Shown here piece by piece: positions 27,359-35,729 of a stretch of DNA of 43,385 bases (positions are counted from its first letter, which is position 1; each line of letters opens with the position of its first letter). The stretch is from Dolosicoccus paucivorans (GTDB lineage: Bacteria; Bacillota; Bacilli; Lactobacillales; Aerococcaceae), in NCBI RefSeq assembly GCF_900100125.1, contig NZ_FNEL01000007.1, forward strand, positions 1 to 43,385, written 5' to 3'. The notes beneath the pieces were generated by a model. It saw only the letters and a list, made by a program, of their open reading frames with translations, was not told the origin of the DNA and ran no database searches. The translations under genes were made by a program, and so were the position numbers.

Positions 27359-28837
27359 ATGTTTACAAAAGATGCCTTATATTATGCCGAACAAATTAGA
27401 CAGAAAAAAATTTCCATCGAAGAGTTAACAATCCGTACGCTAGACAACATAAAGCGTTATAATAAACTCATCAATGCCGTAATTATTTCACAAGAAGACA
27501 GTGCGTTAAAACAAGCAAAAGCAATGGACAAAGCGTTAAAAGATAATCCAACGGATTTACCGCCCTTTTATGGTGTGCCGATTTTAACGAAAGATTTAGG
27601 CCAGACCGAAAAAGGGGTCCCGACCCATAGTGGCGCAAAAATAATGAAAGACGTGATAGGTGCTTGGGATCACGGGTTTACGACAAAGTTAAAAGAAGCC
27701 GGCTTTATTATTTTAGGCCGGACGAATGTGCCTGAATTTGGCTTTAAAAACATTAGCGACTCCCAGTTTGAAGGGGTGGTTAATGCGCCCTTTGACTTAA
27801 CTCGTAACCCGGGTGGATCCAGTGGAGGAGCAGCCGCTGCTTTAGTAGCCGGGTTAGTCCCTATTGTAACAGCCAGCGACGGGGGCGGTTCGATTCGTAT
27901 GCCGGCGAGTTTTTCCGGTCTTATCGGCTTAAAGCCAACCCGGGGAAGAATGCCTATGGGACCGGTCAGTTTTAGAAGTTGGCAAGGCGCTGCTTTAAAC
28001 TTTTTCTTAACGAAAACCGTCGAAGAAACGTGGGAGTTGTTAAAATTCCACCAAGTCGAACAATGGGACAGCGCGTTTATGCTTCCTTTAATTAAAGAAG
28101 AACAGCTGACCCCCTTAACCCGTCCGTTAAAGATTGCTTATAGTTTTAATATTAACAGCGTTGATGTACCCCCAACCGATGAAGCCAAACAAGCCGTAGA
28201 AGAAATGATCACTGCTCTTAAAGAATTAGGTCATCAAGTAGAAGAAGTCGATTCTCCCATTGACTGCCAAAGTTTAATGGAAAGTTACTTTTTAATGAAC
28301 GGTGTGGAAACAGTCAAAATGTTATCAGGATTTGACCACTTACAAAAAGATGACGTGGAGCCGTTAACATGGGCTATTTATCAATCAGGACTTAAAGTCC
28401 CAGCGTACCAATACAGTCAATTATTAGACTTATGGGACGTTGAAGGAGCGAAGATGGAGCAGTTCCATCAAGATTACGATGTTCTTTTCATGCCAGCAAC
28501 AAACGGTCCCGCTCCTAAACAAGGTCAATTTGACTTGACCCCGGAGCAAAAAGAACAGATCGATTTAATGGCTGACTGGCCTTTAGAAAAACAACAAGCT
28601 TTCGTGTGGGAGCTATTTACCCCGAGTATGAAGTGGACGCCTTATGCACCCCTTCTTAACTTAACCGGACACCCAGCGATTAGCTTACCGACTCATCGGA
28701 CAAAAGATCACCTTCCTTTAGGCGTTCAGTTTTCTGCGGGCCGAGGAGAGGAATATCTTTTACTTCAACTGGCTAAACAACTTGAAGAAGCGGGGCATTT
28801 GGATGTGTTACAAGTGGATCTAGCGAAAGATCACTAA
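27359..28837 (+). CDS. Amidase, amidase-signature family
   Basis: Hydrolyses an amide bond using a Ser-cisSer-Lys triad. The catalytic lysine lies in PILTKDLGQ, the cis-serine in SDGGGSIRMPAS and the nucleophile region in NPGGSSGGAAAALVAG. The 492-residue length is normal. GatA is unlikely because no gatC or gatB neighbours are present; substrate is unknown. It starts 34 nt after glpO. A stem-loop (27326-27348) lies in that gap but has no T-tract, so read-through from the glycerol operon is plausible. Confidence 0.88.
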   Translation: MFTKDALYYAEQIRQKKISIEELTIRTLDNIKRYNKLINAVIISQEDSALKQAKAMDKALKDNPTDLPPFYGVPILTKDLGQTEKGVPTHSGAKIMKDVIGAWDHGFTTKLKEAGFIILGRTNVPEFGFKNISDSQFEGVVNAPFDLTRNPGGSSGGAAAALVAGLVPIVTASDGGGSIRMPASFSGLIGLKPTRGRMPMGPVSFRSWQGAALNFFLTKTVEETWELLKFHQVEQWDSAFMLPLIKEEQLTPLTRPLKIAYSFNINSVDVPPTDEAKQAVEEMITALKELGHQVEEVDSPIDCQSLMESYFLMNGVETVKMLSGFDHLQKDDVEPLTWAIYQSGLKVPAYQYSQLLDLWDVEGAKMEQFHQDYDVLFMPATNGPAPKQGQFDLTPEQKEQIDLMADWPLEKQQAFVWELFTPSMKWTPYAPLLNLTGHPAISLPTHRTKDHLPLGVQFSAGRGEEYLLLQLAKQLEEAGHLDVLQVDLAKDH

Positions 28838-28854
28838 CTTAGGATAGGAGTGAG

Positions 28855-29856
28855 ATGGAAATGTATAAAATAATTGCTTATGGTATAAAAGACGAAGATA
28901 TCGCGATTGCTAAAGAATGGGCTGAGGAAAACAAAGTTGACCTGACTTTATTAGAAGAGCCGTTAACCATTGAAACAGTTGAAAAAGCACAGGGTTACGA
29001 TGGTGTATCAGTCAGCCAAGTGTATAAAATTCCTCGTTCAGTTTATGAACGTCTAGCAGAGTTTGGGATCAAACAAATTGCCCAAAGAACGGCTGGATAT
29101 GACGTACACGACTTAAAAGCAGCGAGCGATAACGGCATTATTATTACAAATGTTCCTGTCTACTCTCCTGAATCCATTGCGGAATATGTGGTGGCCGGAG
29201 CACTTATGGGCATTCGTAAGTTGTCTACGACAATCGCGGCTGCAAAAGAACAAGATTTTCGCTGCATCCCTGAACGTGAAGGTCGATTATTAAAAGACAT
29301 GACCGTTGGTATTTTAGGGGTGGGTAATATTGGTCGCCAAGCCGCTCGTATTTTTAAAGGCTTTGGTTGCCGCGTCATTGGGTATGATTTATACCCTAAT
29401 GATTTAGGCCGAGAATTTTTGGAGTATCAAGATTCCATTGATGACGTCATTAAAGAAGCTGATATTGTCAGCCTTCACATGCCTTTAAATGATGAAAGCT
29501 ATCACTTATTTAATATGGATATGTTCAAAAAAATGAAACCGCACGCCATTTTATTAAACTCCGGACGTGGGGCGCTCGTTAATACAGAAGATTTGCTTGA
29601 TGCGTTAGATGAAGGGTTAATTGACTATGCTTTCTTAGACGTTTATGAAAATGAAGCCGACTATGTGTTTCATGATCTACGAGATGAAACCATTCATGAT
29701 GACTTGTTTAAACGTCTATTAAACCATCCCCAAGTTGATTATACGCCGCACTTAGCTTTCTATACTGACGTCGCCAACCGTAATATTTTAACCTTTGGGT
29801 TAGATGCGGTCATTGAAGTATTAGAAACTGGCGACTCTAAAAAACGTGTCAACTAA
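28855..29856 (+). CDS. D-lactate dehydrogenase (D-2-hydroxyacid dehydrogenase family)
   Basis: NADH-dependent reduction of pyruvate to D-lactate is the likely reaction. N-terminal MYKIIAYGIKDEDI, the NAD motif GVGNIGRQAARIFKGFG, the catalytic arginine in LNSGRGALVNT, glutamate in DVYENEADYVF and histidine in TPHLAFYT all fit the D-LDH/VanH group. Length 333 is typical. Either ATG at 28855 or 28861 can be used; AGGAG lies 4 nt before the first and 10 nt before the second. Related 2-hydroxyisocaproate dehydrogenases cannot be excluded. Confidence 0.88.
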   Translation: MEMYKIIAYGIKDEDIAIAKEWAEENKVDLTLLEEPLTIETVEKAQGYDGVSVSQVYKIPRSVYERLAEFGIKQIAQRTAGYDVHDLKAASDNGIIITNVPVYSPESIAEYVVAGALMGIRKLSTTIAAAKEQDFRCIPEREGRLLKDMTVGILGVGNIGRQAARIFKGFGCRVIGYDLYPNDLGREFLEYQDSIDDVIKEADIVSLHMPLNDESYHLFNMDMFKKMKPHAILLNSGRGALVNTEDLLDALDEGLIDYAFLDVYENEADYVFHDLRDETIHDDLFKRLLNHPQVDYTPHLAFYTDVANRNILTFGLDAVIEVLETGDSKKRVN

Positions 29857-29860
29857 TAAA

Positions 29861-29903
29861 AAACAGCACGCACCTAATTTTAAGGAGCGTGCTGTTTGTT
29901 TTA
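29861..29903. terminator. Terminator after D-lactate dehydrogenase
   Basis: An 11-bp perfect stem AAACAGCACGC/GCGTGCTGTTT is followed by GTTTTA. It also lies at the 3' end of the minus-strand toxin remnant and may act in both directions. Confidence 0.82.
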
Positions 29904-29905
29904 TA

Positions 29906-30156
29906 TTATTGTTTAGAGATTGAACGTCTCTGTCCTACATCTACTACGATTATAATTAATTTATTATCTTCAATCTCGCAAATGATACGATAATCTGAAA
30001 TACGGTAGCGCTAAAATCCTTTCAAATTAGCAGATAGCGCTTTACCTCTTGCTCTTGGTTCGTCTAATTTTTCATATAATCAATAATTAAACGACTGGCT
30101 TGCTTATCTAGCCTCTTCAAAGACTTTAAAGCTTTTTCAGAGTAGATTACTTTCAT
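29906..30156 (-). pseudogene. RelE-type toxin gene, inactivated
   Basis: On the minus strand the frame starts at ATG 30156, overlapping the antitoxin stop as ATGA, and reads MKVIYSEKALKSLKRLDKQA then hits TAG shortly after IIDYM. One frame over it continues as EKLDEPRARGKALSANLKGF, meets a TAG where RelE proteins have Trp, then reads RYRISDYRIICEIED and IIIVVDVGQRR to the end. Restoring one base and TGG for TAG gives a normal RelE/ParE mRNA interferase of about 83 residues. Two independent lesions make a sequencing error less likely than true decay. Confidence 0.85.
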
Positions 30157-30371
30157 AACCCTAACTCTTTTTCTACTTCATCACTAGTGTAAAAATTCAT
30201 TTTATTTTTATTTAAAAGATATTCCTTTACAAGTTGCTCGTCGTACTCTTCTTCGATAGTTTTCAATAATGTTTCTCTTGCCCAATCAGATAAAGTTTTG
30301 TTTTTTTCTTGAGAAACACTTTGAAAAAGTTTTTTGTCTTTTTCGCTTAAACGGATAGTTAAAGTAGTCAT
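30153..30371 (-). CDS. RelB-type ribbon-helix-helix antitoxin
   Basis: Small DNA-binding antitoxin of 72 residues. The N terminus TTLTIRLSEKDKKLF with the following helices is a ribbon-helix-helix of the RelB/DUF6290 type; the acidic C-terminal part (EEEYDEQLVKEY) would wrap the toxin. The gene is intact and has a good ribosome binding site (GAGGGAGGA), but its partner toxin immediately downstream is broken. It may persist as an orphan repressor of its own promoter or neutralise related toxins elsewhere; neither can be shown here. Confidence 0.85.
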   Translation of the reverse strand: MTTLTIRLSEKDKKLFQSVSQEKNKTLSDWARETLLKTIEEEYDEQLVKEYLLNKNKMNFYTSDEVEKELGL

Positions 30372-30410
30372 TGAAATTCCTCCCTCAAACGTGTGTTACG
30401 ATGTAATATA

Positions 30411-30439
30411 ATTATGTTTAAAAGAGAGAGCGGTGTCAA
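30411..30439 (-). promoter_or_regulatory. Promoter of the RelB/RelE pair
   Basis: On the minus strand TTGACA (30439-30434) and CATAAT (30416-30411) are 17 nt apart, a strong match, 40 nt upstream of the antitoxin start. Confidence 0.7.
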
Positions 30440-30452
30440 CAGTTGTTAATTT

Positions 30453-31544
30453 TCACGGTTCAATGATTAGTGGTTCTTTAGTAAAGCGGTTTAACACGTC
30501 ACAGCCGTCTTCCGTTACGACGACTAAATCTTCAATGCGAACGCCTAGTTTTCCTGGTAAATAAATTCCCGGTTCAATAGAGAAGATATGTCCGACTTCA
30601 GTCAACTCAGGGTTATGTTCACTGACGTCGCCGGCTTCGTGAACGTCTAATCCGATAAAGTGTCCCGTGCGGTGGGTGAAGTACTCGCCGTAACCCGCTT
30701 CTTCAATAATTTGACGAGCCGCCTTATCAATCTCGCTGTAAGGAACGCCTGGTTTAACGGCTTTAATCGCAGCTTCGTTGGCTCGTTTAACTGTGTCGTA
30801 AACTTTTAACGCTTCCTCACTCGGTTCGCCGTAAAAAACCGTCCGAGTCATATCAGAAGCGTAGTTTTTGTAGTAAGCGCCCATATCAATGACGACGGAG
30901 TCACCTAATTGTGGGGTGTCGTCATTAGTTTCGTGGTGGGGGTTGGCTCCGTTAGCGCCGTAAGCAATAATCGGTTCGAAACTAAAGCCATCCGTCCCTA
31001 ATTGTTGGTAAATTTTCCCTAATTTTTCAACCATTTCGGCTTCAGGCAATCCTTTTTCTAAAAGTTTAACGATTTGTTCCATCGCTTGGTCGTTTAACTC
31101 AGAACTTTCTTTCATCCACTGAATTTCTTGTGGAGATTTAACGGCTCGTAATTCGTCAACTAAATAAGAACCATCGACATAACTTAAATGAGGCGCCAAG
31201 TTCATGAGTTCAATTAAAAAGCCGCTGGCCCAAAACTTATCAATTCCAATAGGGCCTTGTCCTAAGTGATGGGCGACGCGTTTCATAATCGGTTCGCCGT
31301 CTTTAAAGACTTCGATTTGGAAATTCTCTTTAATATCTTCTGGGAGCTGGGGTAGTGGAAAGAGTGCGTTAACAATGAATTGATGTTGATTGTCACTTGA
31401 AATATTTAAAGCGAAGAGACGCTCGCCAGGATCGACTTTGTAGCCAGTAAAGTAATAAATACTTAACGGATCGCTGACGATATGATTTGTGATATCATCT
31501 TGTTTCATTTTAGCGACCAGTTTTTGTAAACGTTGTTGATACAT
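30453..31544 (-). CDS. pepQ: Xaa-Pro dipeptidase, M24 family
   Basis: Cytoplasmic metallopeptidase that cleaves dipeptides with C-terminal proline. The M24 metal ligands are in VVIDMGAYYKNYASDMTRT (two Asp), RTGHFIGLDVHEAG (His), IFSIEPGIY (Glu) and VRIEDLVVV (Glu). The N-terminal creatinase-like domain covers about 1-130. The frame is open to ATG 31553, but ATG 31544 is preferred: it begins MYQQRLQKL, as in PepQ, and has AAAGGA at good spacing, giving 363 residues. It stands alone between two small accessory insertions. Confidence 0.9.
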   Translation of the reverse strand: MYQQRLQKLVAKMKQDDITNHIVSDPLSIYYFTGYKVDPGERLFALNISSDNQHQFIVNALFPLPQLPEDIKENFQIEVFKDGEPIMKRVAHHLGQGPIGIDKFWASGFLIELMNLAPHLSYVDGSYLVDELRAVKSPQEIQWMKESSELNDQAMEQIVKLLEKGLPEAEMVEKLGKIYQQLGTDGFSFEPIIAYGANGANPHHETNDDTPQLGDSVVIDMGAYYKNYASDMTRTVFYGEPSEEALKVYDTVKRANEAAIKAVKPGVPYSEIDKAARQIIEEAGYGEYFTHRTGHFIGLDVHEAGDVSEHNPELTEVGHIFSIEPGIYLPGKLGVRIEDLVVVTEDGCDVLNRFTKEPLIIEP

Positions 31545-31642
31545 GTCCTTCATCCTTTATTTTAAGATACTTTCATTATACTAAAGTATTGAGTGATTTT
31601 CTTTGGAGAGAGTTTTCGTACCATAACACTTGACGTTCGAGA

Positions 31643-32642
31643 TTAATTGAATTCATCCAGCATCTTTTGAATGTGCTGGTCGAAATCAGACACAATGGTT
31701 TGGTTTTTATTAAATTCATCGTACTCAGCGAAGGCTTTTTCCTGAGCAACTTTCATCGAGATGTTTCCGTGACCTTCTAAAATCTCGTACTCATTAAAGG
31801 TTAAAAAACGATCCACACTGGCAGCAAACTCTTGGGTCGTAAAGGTTTGTCGTCTTTCAATCAACCCTTCAATGTAGTCAAAGTAGGCTGAAATATTTCT
31901 TTCTAAGGCTTTAATCTCATTTTCTGTGAGATAATTTTTGGCCACTTTCGTGTCGCTTTTCAAAATTCTTCCATCAGGAGCATGCTTCCATGTTGTCAGT
32001 CCCATATTTTTCTCGTTGCGGTCGGCTTTATTGTAAATCAATTCGGCTGCCGTTTGTCCTGTAATCCCATAATGAAACTTGTTTTGAATGGTGGCGTAAA
32101 AATAGCGGGTTGTTGGACTATCTTTATCATAGTCCGTGCTAACTTCGGCGAAGATGTCAGTAATTTTTTGCCAAATGTGTCGTTTGCTAGCACGGATAGA
32201 ACGGACTCTTTCAAGTAATTCTTGAAAATAATCTTGTCCAAGTAGGGTGCTTCCTTGTTTTAGACGCTCATCGTCCATCGCAAATCCTTTAATCATATAT
32301 TCTTTTAAGACAGAGGTGGCCCATTGTCTAAAGCGTGTCGCTTTTTTTGGAGTTTACCCGGTAGCCGACGGAAATAATGGCGTCGAGGTTGTAAAAGCTG
32401 GTCATATAATTTTTATTATCTTGGGCAGTTATTTCCATTTTGGAAACAACTGAATCTTTTAATAATTCGCCCTCATTAAAAATATTGGATAAATGCTTAG
32501 ATATCGCCGGTATGCCTATATCAAACAGTGCTGCCATCTGTTTTTGAGTCATCCAAAGGGTTTCATCCTTCACTAATACATCAGCGATGACTTCATGATC
32601 ATCTGTTTCATACATGATAAATTTTGATTGTTTTAGTTCCAT
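31643..32642 (-). pseudogene. RhuM-family (virulence RhuM/Fic-DOC-associated type) gene, frameshifted
   Basis: The N-terminal part (32642-32328) has LVKDETLWMTQKQMAALFDIGIPAISKHL, NIFNEGEL and MTSFYNLDAIISVGYRVNSKK, the conserved RhuM DNA-binding start. The frame then ends early. One base over it continues as ATRFRQWATSVLKEYMIKGFAMDDERL to 31643. The break is an A7 run (T7 on the plus strand at 32342-32348); six A would restore one protein of about 332 residues. RhuM proteins are widespread in islands and prophages, with no firm biochemical role. It lies 22 nt downstream of the repressor gene on the same strand. Phase variation, decay or sequence error are all possible. Confidence 0.85.
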
Positions 32643-32664
32643 TGTTTGTCGCCTTTCCTAAATG

Positions 32665-33258
32665 TTATAAATCTACTTCTAACTTCACCGCTTTACCAAT
32701 CATTTGAGCGGGATTGTGTTCGTTAATGAGATAAGGTGCGTATTCTTCGTTCACAGTTTCTAGTAGAATATAGTCATCGAGCTTACGGACGCGTTTAAGG
32801 GTCACTTCTTTAGTATCTTTTAAAAGAACCGCAGCGATATCGCCGTTTTTTACTGTTGATTGTTCTTTGACTAAGACAAAGCCTCCTTTAGGAATCTTTG
32901 GTGCCATAGCGTCGTCTTTTACTTTGATATAAAATAAATTTCCTGATGGAAGAGAAGCCTTTAGTGTCTCGCGATATTCACAAATATTTTCTTTTGCGGT
33001 AATAGATGACGAGCAAAGGATGGGACCAAGGACCGGTAAAAGAAGAGTGTCTTCTGAATTGGGGACTTGTTCAAAGAAAGTATTCATCGATACACGAAAG
33101 TAATCAGCTAATAAAATAACCCGGTCCATCGTAGGGTAGTTGGCCCCTCTTTCCCACGATGAAACAGTTGTTTTACTAATATTTAACGCTTTAGCTAAAT
33201 CTTCTTGCGTCATTTGGTTCTTTTTCCTTAAGTGTTTAATGATATCTTTAAATTCCAT
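32665..33258 (-). CDS. XRE-family repressor with S24 (LexA-like) domain, catalytic Ser replaced
   Basis: Phage-type repressor of 197 residues. The N-terminal HTH_3 domain (about 1-62) contains MTQEDLAKALNISKTTVSSWERG. The C-terminal S24 domain (about 70-195) includes YIKVKDDAMAPKIPKGGFVLV and VTLKRVRK. In self-cleaving members the nucleophile lies in a DSM motif; here it is DAM (GCT codon), so RecA-stimulated self-cleavage should be lost, although the lysine region remains. It would then be a stable repressor, or respond in another way. Ribosome binding site AAAGGAGG is strong. It is likely co-transcribed with the RhuM gene. Confidence 0.85.
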   Translation of the reverse strand: MEFKDIIKHLRKKNQMTQEDLAKALNISKTTVSSWERGANYPTMDRVILLADYFRVSMNTFFEQVPNSEDTLLLPVLGPILCSSSITAKENICEYRETLKASLPSGNLFYIKVKDDAMAPKIPKGGFVLVKEQSTVKNGDIAAVLLKDTKEVTLKRVRKLDDYILLETVNEEYAPYLINEHNPAQMIGKAVKLEVDL

Positions 33259-33279
33259 CTTATTTCCTCCTTTTTCTCA

Positions 33280-33433
33280 ATTATATCGAAAAACTCTTCT
33301 ATAATAAACTGTTAATCCGTATTTTTATAAAATAAAATAATATAAAAACATAAAAAATGTATTTAAATGATTGAAAATGAATCAGCAAGAGTGAAGCGTG
33401 CTATAATATAGAAAAGAAACAGTTTGTTATAAT
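33280..33433. promoter_or_regulatory. Divergent promoter region with paired operator-like sites
   Basis: For the repressor gene a minus-strand TATAAT lies at 33285-33280. For yidD, TATAAT boxes lie at 33402-33407 and 33428-33433. Two related 15-mers in opposite orientation occur here: 33299-33313, which read on the minus strand is AACAGTTTATTATAG, and 33418-33432, AACAGTTTGTTATAA. They match at 13 of 15 positions. The first covers the expected -35 of the repressor gene and the second covers the yidD -10, so both could be repressor operators. The -35 boxes are weak. Confidence 0.45.
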
Positions 33434-33455
33434 AAAACAAAAAGAAGGTGTTGCT

Positions 33456-33698
33456 ATGAAAAGGCTACTCATTGGTGTAGTGCGTTTATATCAAACACTC
33501 ATCTCCCCGTTATTAGGCCCAAGTTGTCGGTATCGGCCGACTTGTTCAAGTTATATGATTGATGCGATCAATCGTCACGGGGCGCTTAAAGGATTAGTGA
33601 TGGGAATCGCCCGGATTTTAAGGTGTCATCCTTTTGCTAAGGGTGGGTTTGACCCGGTGCCGGATCATTTTACGTTAAAGCGTTATGAAAAAAGATGA
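33456..33698 (+). CDS. yidD: Membrane protein insertion efficiency factor YidD
   Basis: Small amphipathic membrane-associated protein that assists YidC-dependent insertion. The 80-residue protein shows the complete family signature: [27 protein letters not shown], then [20 protein letters not shown]. Start ATG follows AGAAGGTG. It is not next to rpmH or yidC here, which is common in Firmicutes. It precedes cdaA by 65 nt but a separate promoter lies between them. Confidence 0.95.
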   Translation: MKRLLIGVVRLYQTLISPLLGPSCRYRPTCSSYMIDAINRHGALKGLVMGIARILRCHPFAKGGFDPVPDHFTLKRYEKR

Positions 33699-33724
33699 CG
33701 GGTTTTGTAGAGAAATGGTATACT
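33695..33724 (+). promoter_or_regulatory. Predicted promoter of the cdaA-cdaR-glmM operon
   Basis: An extended -10 (TGGTATACT, 33716-33724) has an ATGACG -35-like box 18 nt upstream of TATACT. It lies about 40 nt before cdaA. Confidence 0.5.
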
Positions 33725-33763
33725 ATAAGGGTATGACAGTTTAAGAGAAAGGAGTGTGTCGAT

Positions 33764-34621
33764 GTGGTAAATTGGCTGAGTGGTTTGTTTACGCTCGAGG
33801 TACTTGTCCAAGTGTTAGACCTGCTCCTCGTATGGTTTATTATTTATAAAGTGTTACTTTACTTTAGAGGAACTCAAGCGATTAACCTGTTAAAAGGCGT
33901 AGCTATCATTATTGGGGCTAAGTTTTTAAGTTCGGTGACAGGGCTTGTGACCATTGATTGGCTGTTAGGTCAAGTCATTTCTTGGGGTGTGGTGGCACTG
34001 ATTGTTTTATTCCAACCGGAATTACGTAAAGCGTTAGAGATGATGGGACGGAATTTATTTAGAAATAAACGTCTCACCCGTAACCCAAGCGAACAACTGA
34101 TTGAAGATTTACAAAAGGCTATTTTATATATGTCCCGGCGTAAAATTGGCGCCCTTATTGTAATTGAAGATGAGGATCCAATGCAACAATACATTCATAC
34201 TGGAACCCAGATGAATTCAGAAATTAGTGACCAATTGTTAATTAACATCTTTATTCCTAACACCCCTCTTCATGACGGGGCGGTGATTATTTCTGACTTT
34301 AAAATTGCGGCAGCAGCGTGTTATTTACCTCTATCTAAAAGTGATATGATTCCTAAAGAATTAGGAACAAGACACCGAGCAGCCATTGGATTAGGGGAAG
34401 TATCTGACGCTTTGGTCATTATCGTCTCGGAAGAAACTGGAGCGATTAGTTTAGTTAAAGAAGAATTATTACACCGAGATGTTTCGAGAGACGAACTGCA
34501 TTCTTTACTAGAAGATTACTTAGTGGTAGATGAAGATGAAAAACAACAAGCAAGTGGATTGAAAGGTGTTTTACAAACATTGACTTCTACTTTTACATCC
34601 AGAGGTGATCATAATGGATAA
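33764..34621 (+). CDS. cdaA: Diadenylate cyclase CdaA (DacA)
   Basis: Membrane-bound enzyme that makes c-di-AMP from two ATP. Three hydrophobic helices cover about residues 8-85, then the DAC domain follows with the LHDGAVIISD motif and GTRHRAAIG motif, both needed for ATP binding and catalysis. A Glu/Asp-rich C-terminal tail follows. It starts with GTG after GAAAGGAG. It is followed with overlap by cdaR and then glmM, the conserved Firmicute trio in which CdaR and GlmM modulate CdaA. Length 285 is typical. Confidence 0.96.
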   Translation: MVNWLSGLFTLEVLVQVLDLLLVWFIIYKVLLYFRGTQAINLLKGVAIIIGAKFLSSVTGLVTIDWLLGQVISWGVVALIVLFQPELRKALEMMGRNLFRNKRLTRNPSEQLIEDLQKAILYMSRRKIGALIVIEDEDPMQQYIHTGTQMNSEISDQLLINIFIPNTPLHDGAVIISDFKIAAAACYLPLSKSDMIPKELGTRHRAAIGLGEVSDALVIIVSEETGAISLVKEELLHRDVSRDELHSLLEDYLVVDEDEKQQASGLKGVLQTLTSTFTSRGDHNG

Positions 34622-35702
34622 GAAAGTATTTAATAACGTTTGGGCGATTCGCCTGATTTCCCTATTATCGGCTATCTTGTTAGTCGCTTTTGTGCAAACC
34701 GAAAACTACGGCGCTCGAAGAGATGCGACTCAATCGGCGAGTTTAGAAGCGAGTGAGACGATTTCTAACGTGCCCGTTTTATTAGGTGAACATTCTCAAG
34801 ATGTTTTTGTAAGTGGTCTGCCTGAAACGGTAACAGTTAAAATTAGTGGACCTCGTAATTTAATTAGTCAAATTACGGCTGATAATTTCCGAGTGGAAGC
34901 TCAAGGATTAAACGACTTAGAACCCGGATCCCATACGATTCGTCTCGTGGCCGTTGGTTTACCAGAAAAAATAACGGGAACAGTTACCCCATCAAGGGCA
35001 GTGGTTGATGTGGACCATAAAGAAACATTAACACTACCGATTGAATATGAAGTAAGCCAAAATGCGATTGCTAAAGGTTATGCATTACAAGATGTGCAAA
35101 TCAACCCAGCGGAAGTGGTTTTAACGGGCCGTTCGGAAACAATCCAACAAGTCCACGATGCGACGATTGTGATTAATCCCGAGGCACCCATTAGTAAAAA
35201 TGTTAAACAAATTTACGCGTTACAAATTCGTGATGAAGCAGGGCAATTACTCGATGTGAATGCCGATGTTTACGAAGTGACGGCTACGATTACCGTTGAA
35301 AAGACGAACAATGAGTTACCTTTAACTGTTGTTCCTCAAGGTGAACAAGAAGGGTACCTTTATCAATACCGTTTATTAGACGGTGTCACGATGACCGTTG
35401 ACGGTGACCCTCAAGTGATCAACCAATTAGGCGCTTTGGAAGTTTATGTTGATGTAACCGACATAACAAAAACACAAACGGTGACAGGTTATATTCAAGA
35501 AGTTCCTGGCCTAACCCTTCCTACCTCTCAAGTTGAAGTGGAAGTGACCGTCGTCTCAAGGAACGACGAAAGTGTCTCTTCAGAAAGTGAAACCTCTGTT
35601 TCTGAAAGCAAAAAAGAAGAGGCCGAGTTAGATGAAGAAAAGCCAGAAGAACAATTAAAAGAAGAAGAAAATCAAGAAGAATCAATAACATCGCATGAAT
35701 AA
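34614..35702 (+). CDS. cdaR: CdaA regulator CdaR (YbbR-domain protein)
   Basis: Single-pass membrane protein with one N-terminal helix (WAIRLISLLSAILLVAFV) and outward-facing YbbR-type repeats, seen as the repeated pattern VTVKISGPRNLIS, EVVLTGRSETIQ and so on over about residues 45-310. A Ser/Glu-rich tail of about 45 residues closes the protein. The frame is open to a GTG at 34605, but ATG 34614 follows AGAGGTGA at normal spacing and is chosen, giving 362 residues and an 8-nt overlap with cdaA. Confidence 0.93.
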   Translation: MDKKVFNNVWAIRLISLLSAILLVAFVQTENYGARRDATQSASLEASETISNVPVLLGEHSQDVFVSGLPETVTVKISGPRNLISQITADNFRVEAQGLNDLEPGSHTIRLVAVGLPEKITGTVTPSRAVVDVDHKETLTLPIEYEVSQNAIAKGYALQDVQINPAEVVLTGRSETIQQVHDATIVINPEAPISKNVKQIYALQIRDEAGQLLDVNADVYEVTATITVEKTNNELPLTVVPQGEQEGYLYQYRLLDGVTMTVDGDPQVINQLGALEVYVDVTDITKTQTVTGYIQEVPGLTLPTSQVEVEVTVVSRNDESVSSESETSVSESKKEEAELDEEKPEEQLKEEENQEESITSHE

Positions 35703-35729
35703 TGAAGACGATGTGAAGGAGAAATGTAA

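Noticed and set aside
31982-32453. Plus-strand ORFs opposite the RhuM gene
   Set aside because: They are antisense shadows; the minus strand reads as a conserved protein through both pieces.
32665-33258. Calling this gene lexA
   Set aside because: The N terminus is an XRE-type HTH instead of the LexA winged helix, and the catalytic serine is missing.
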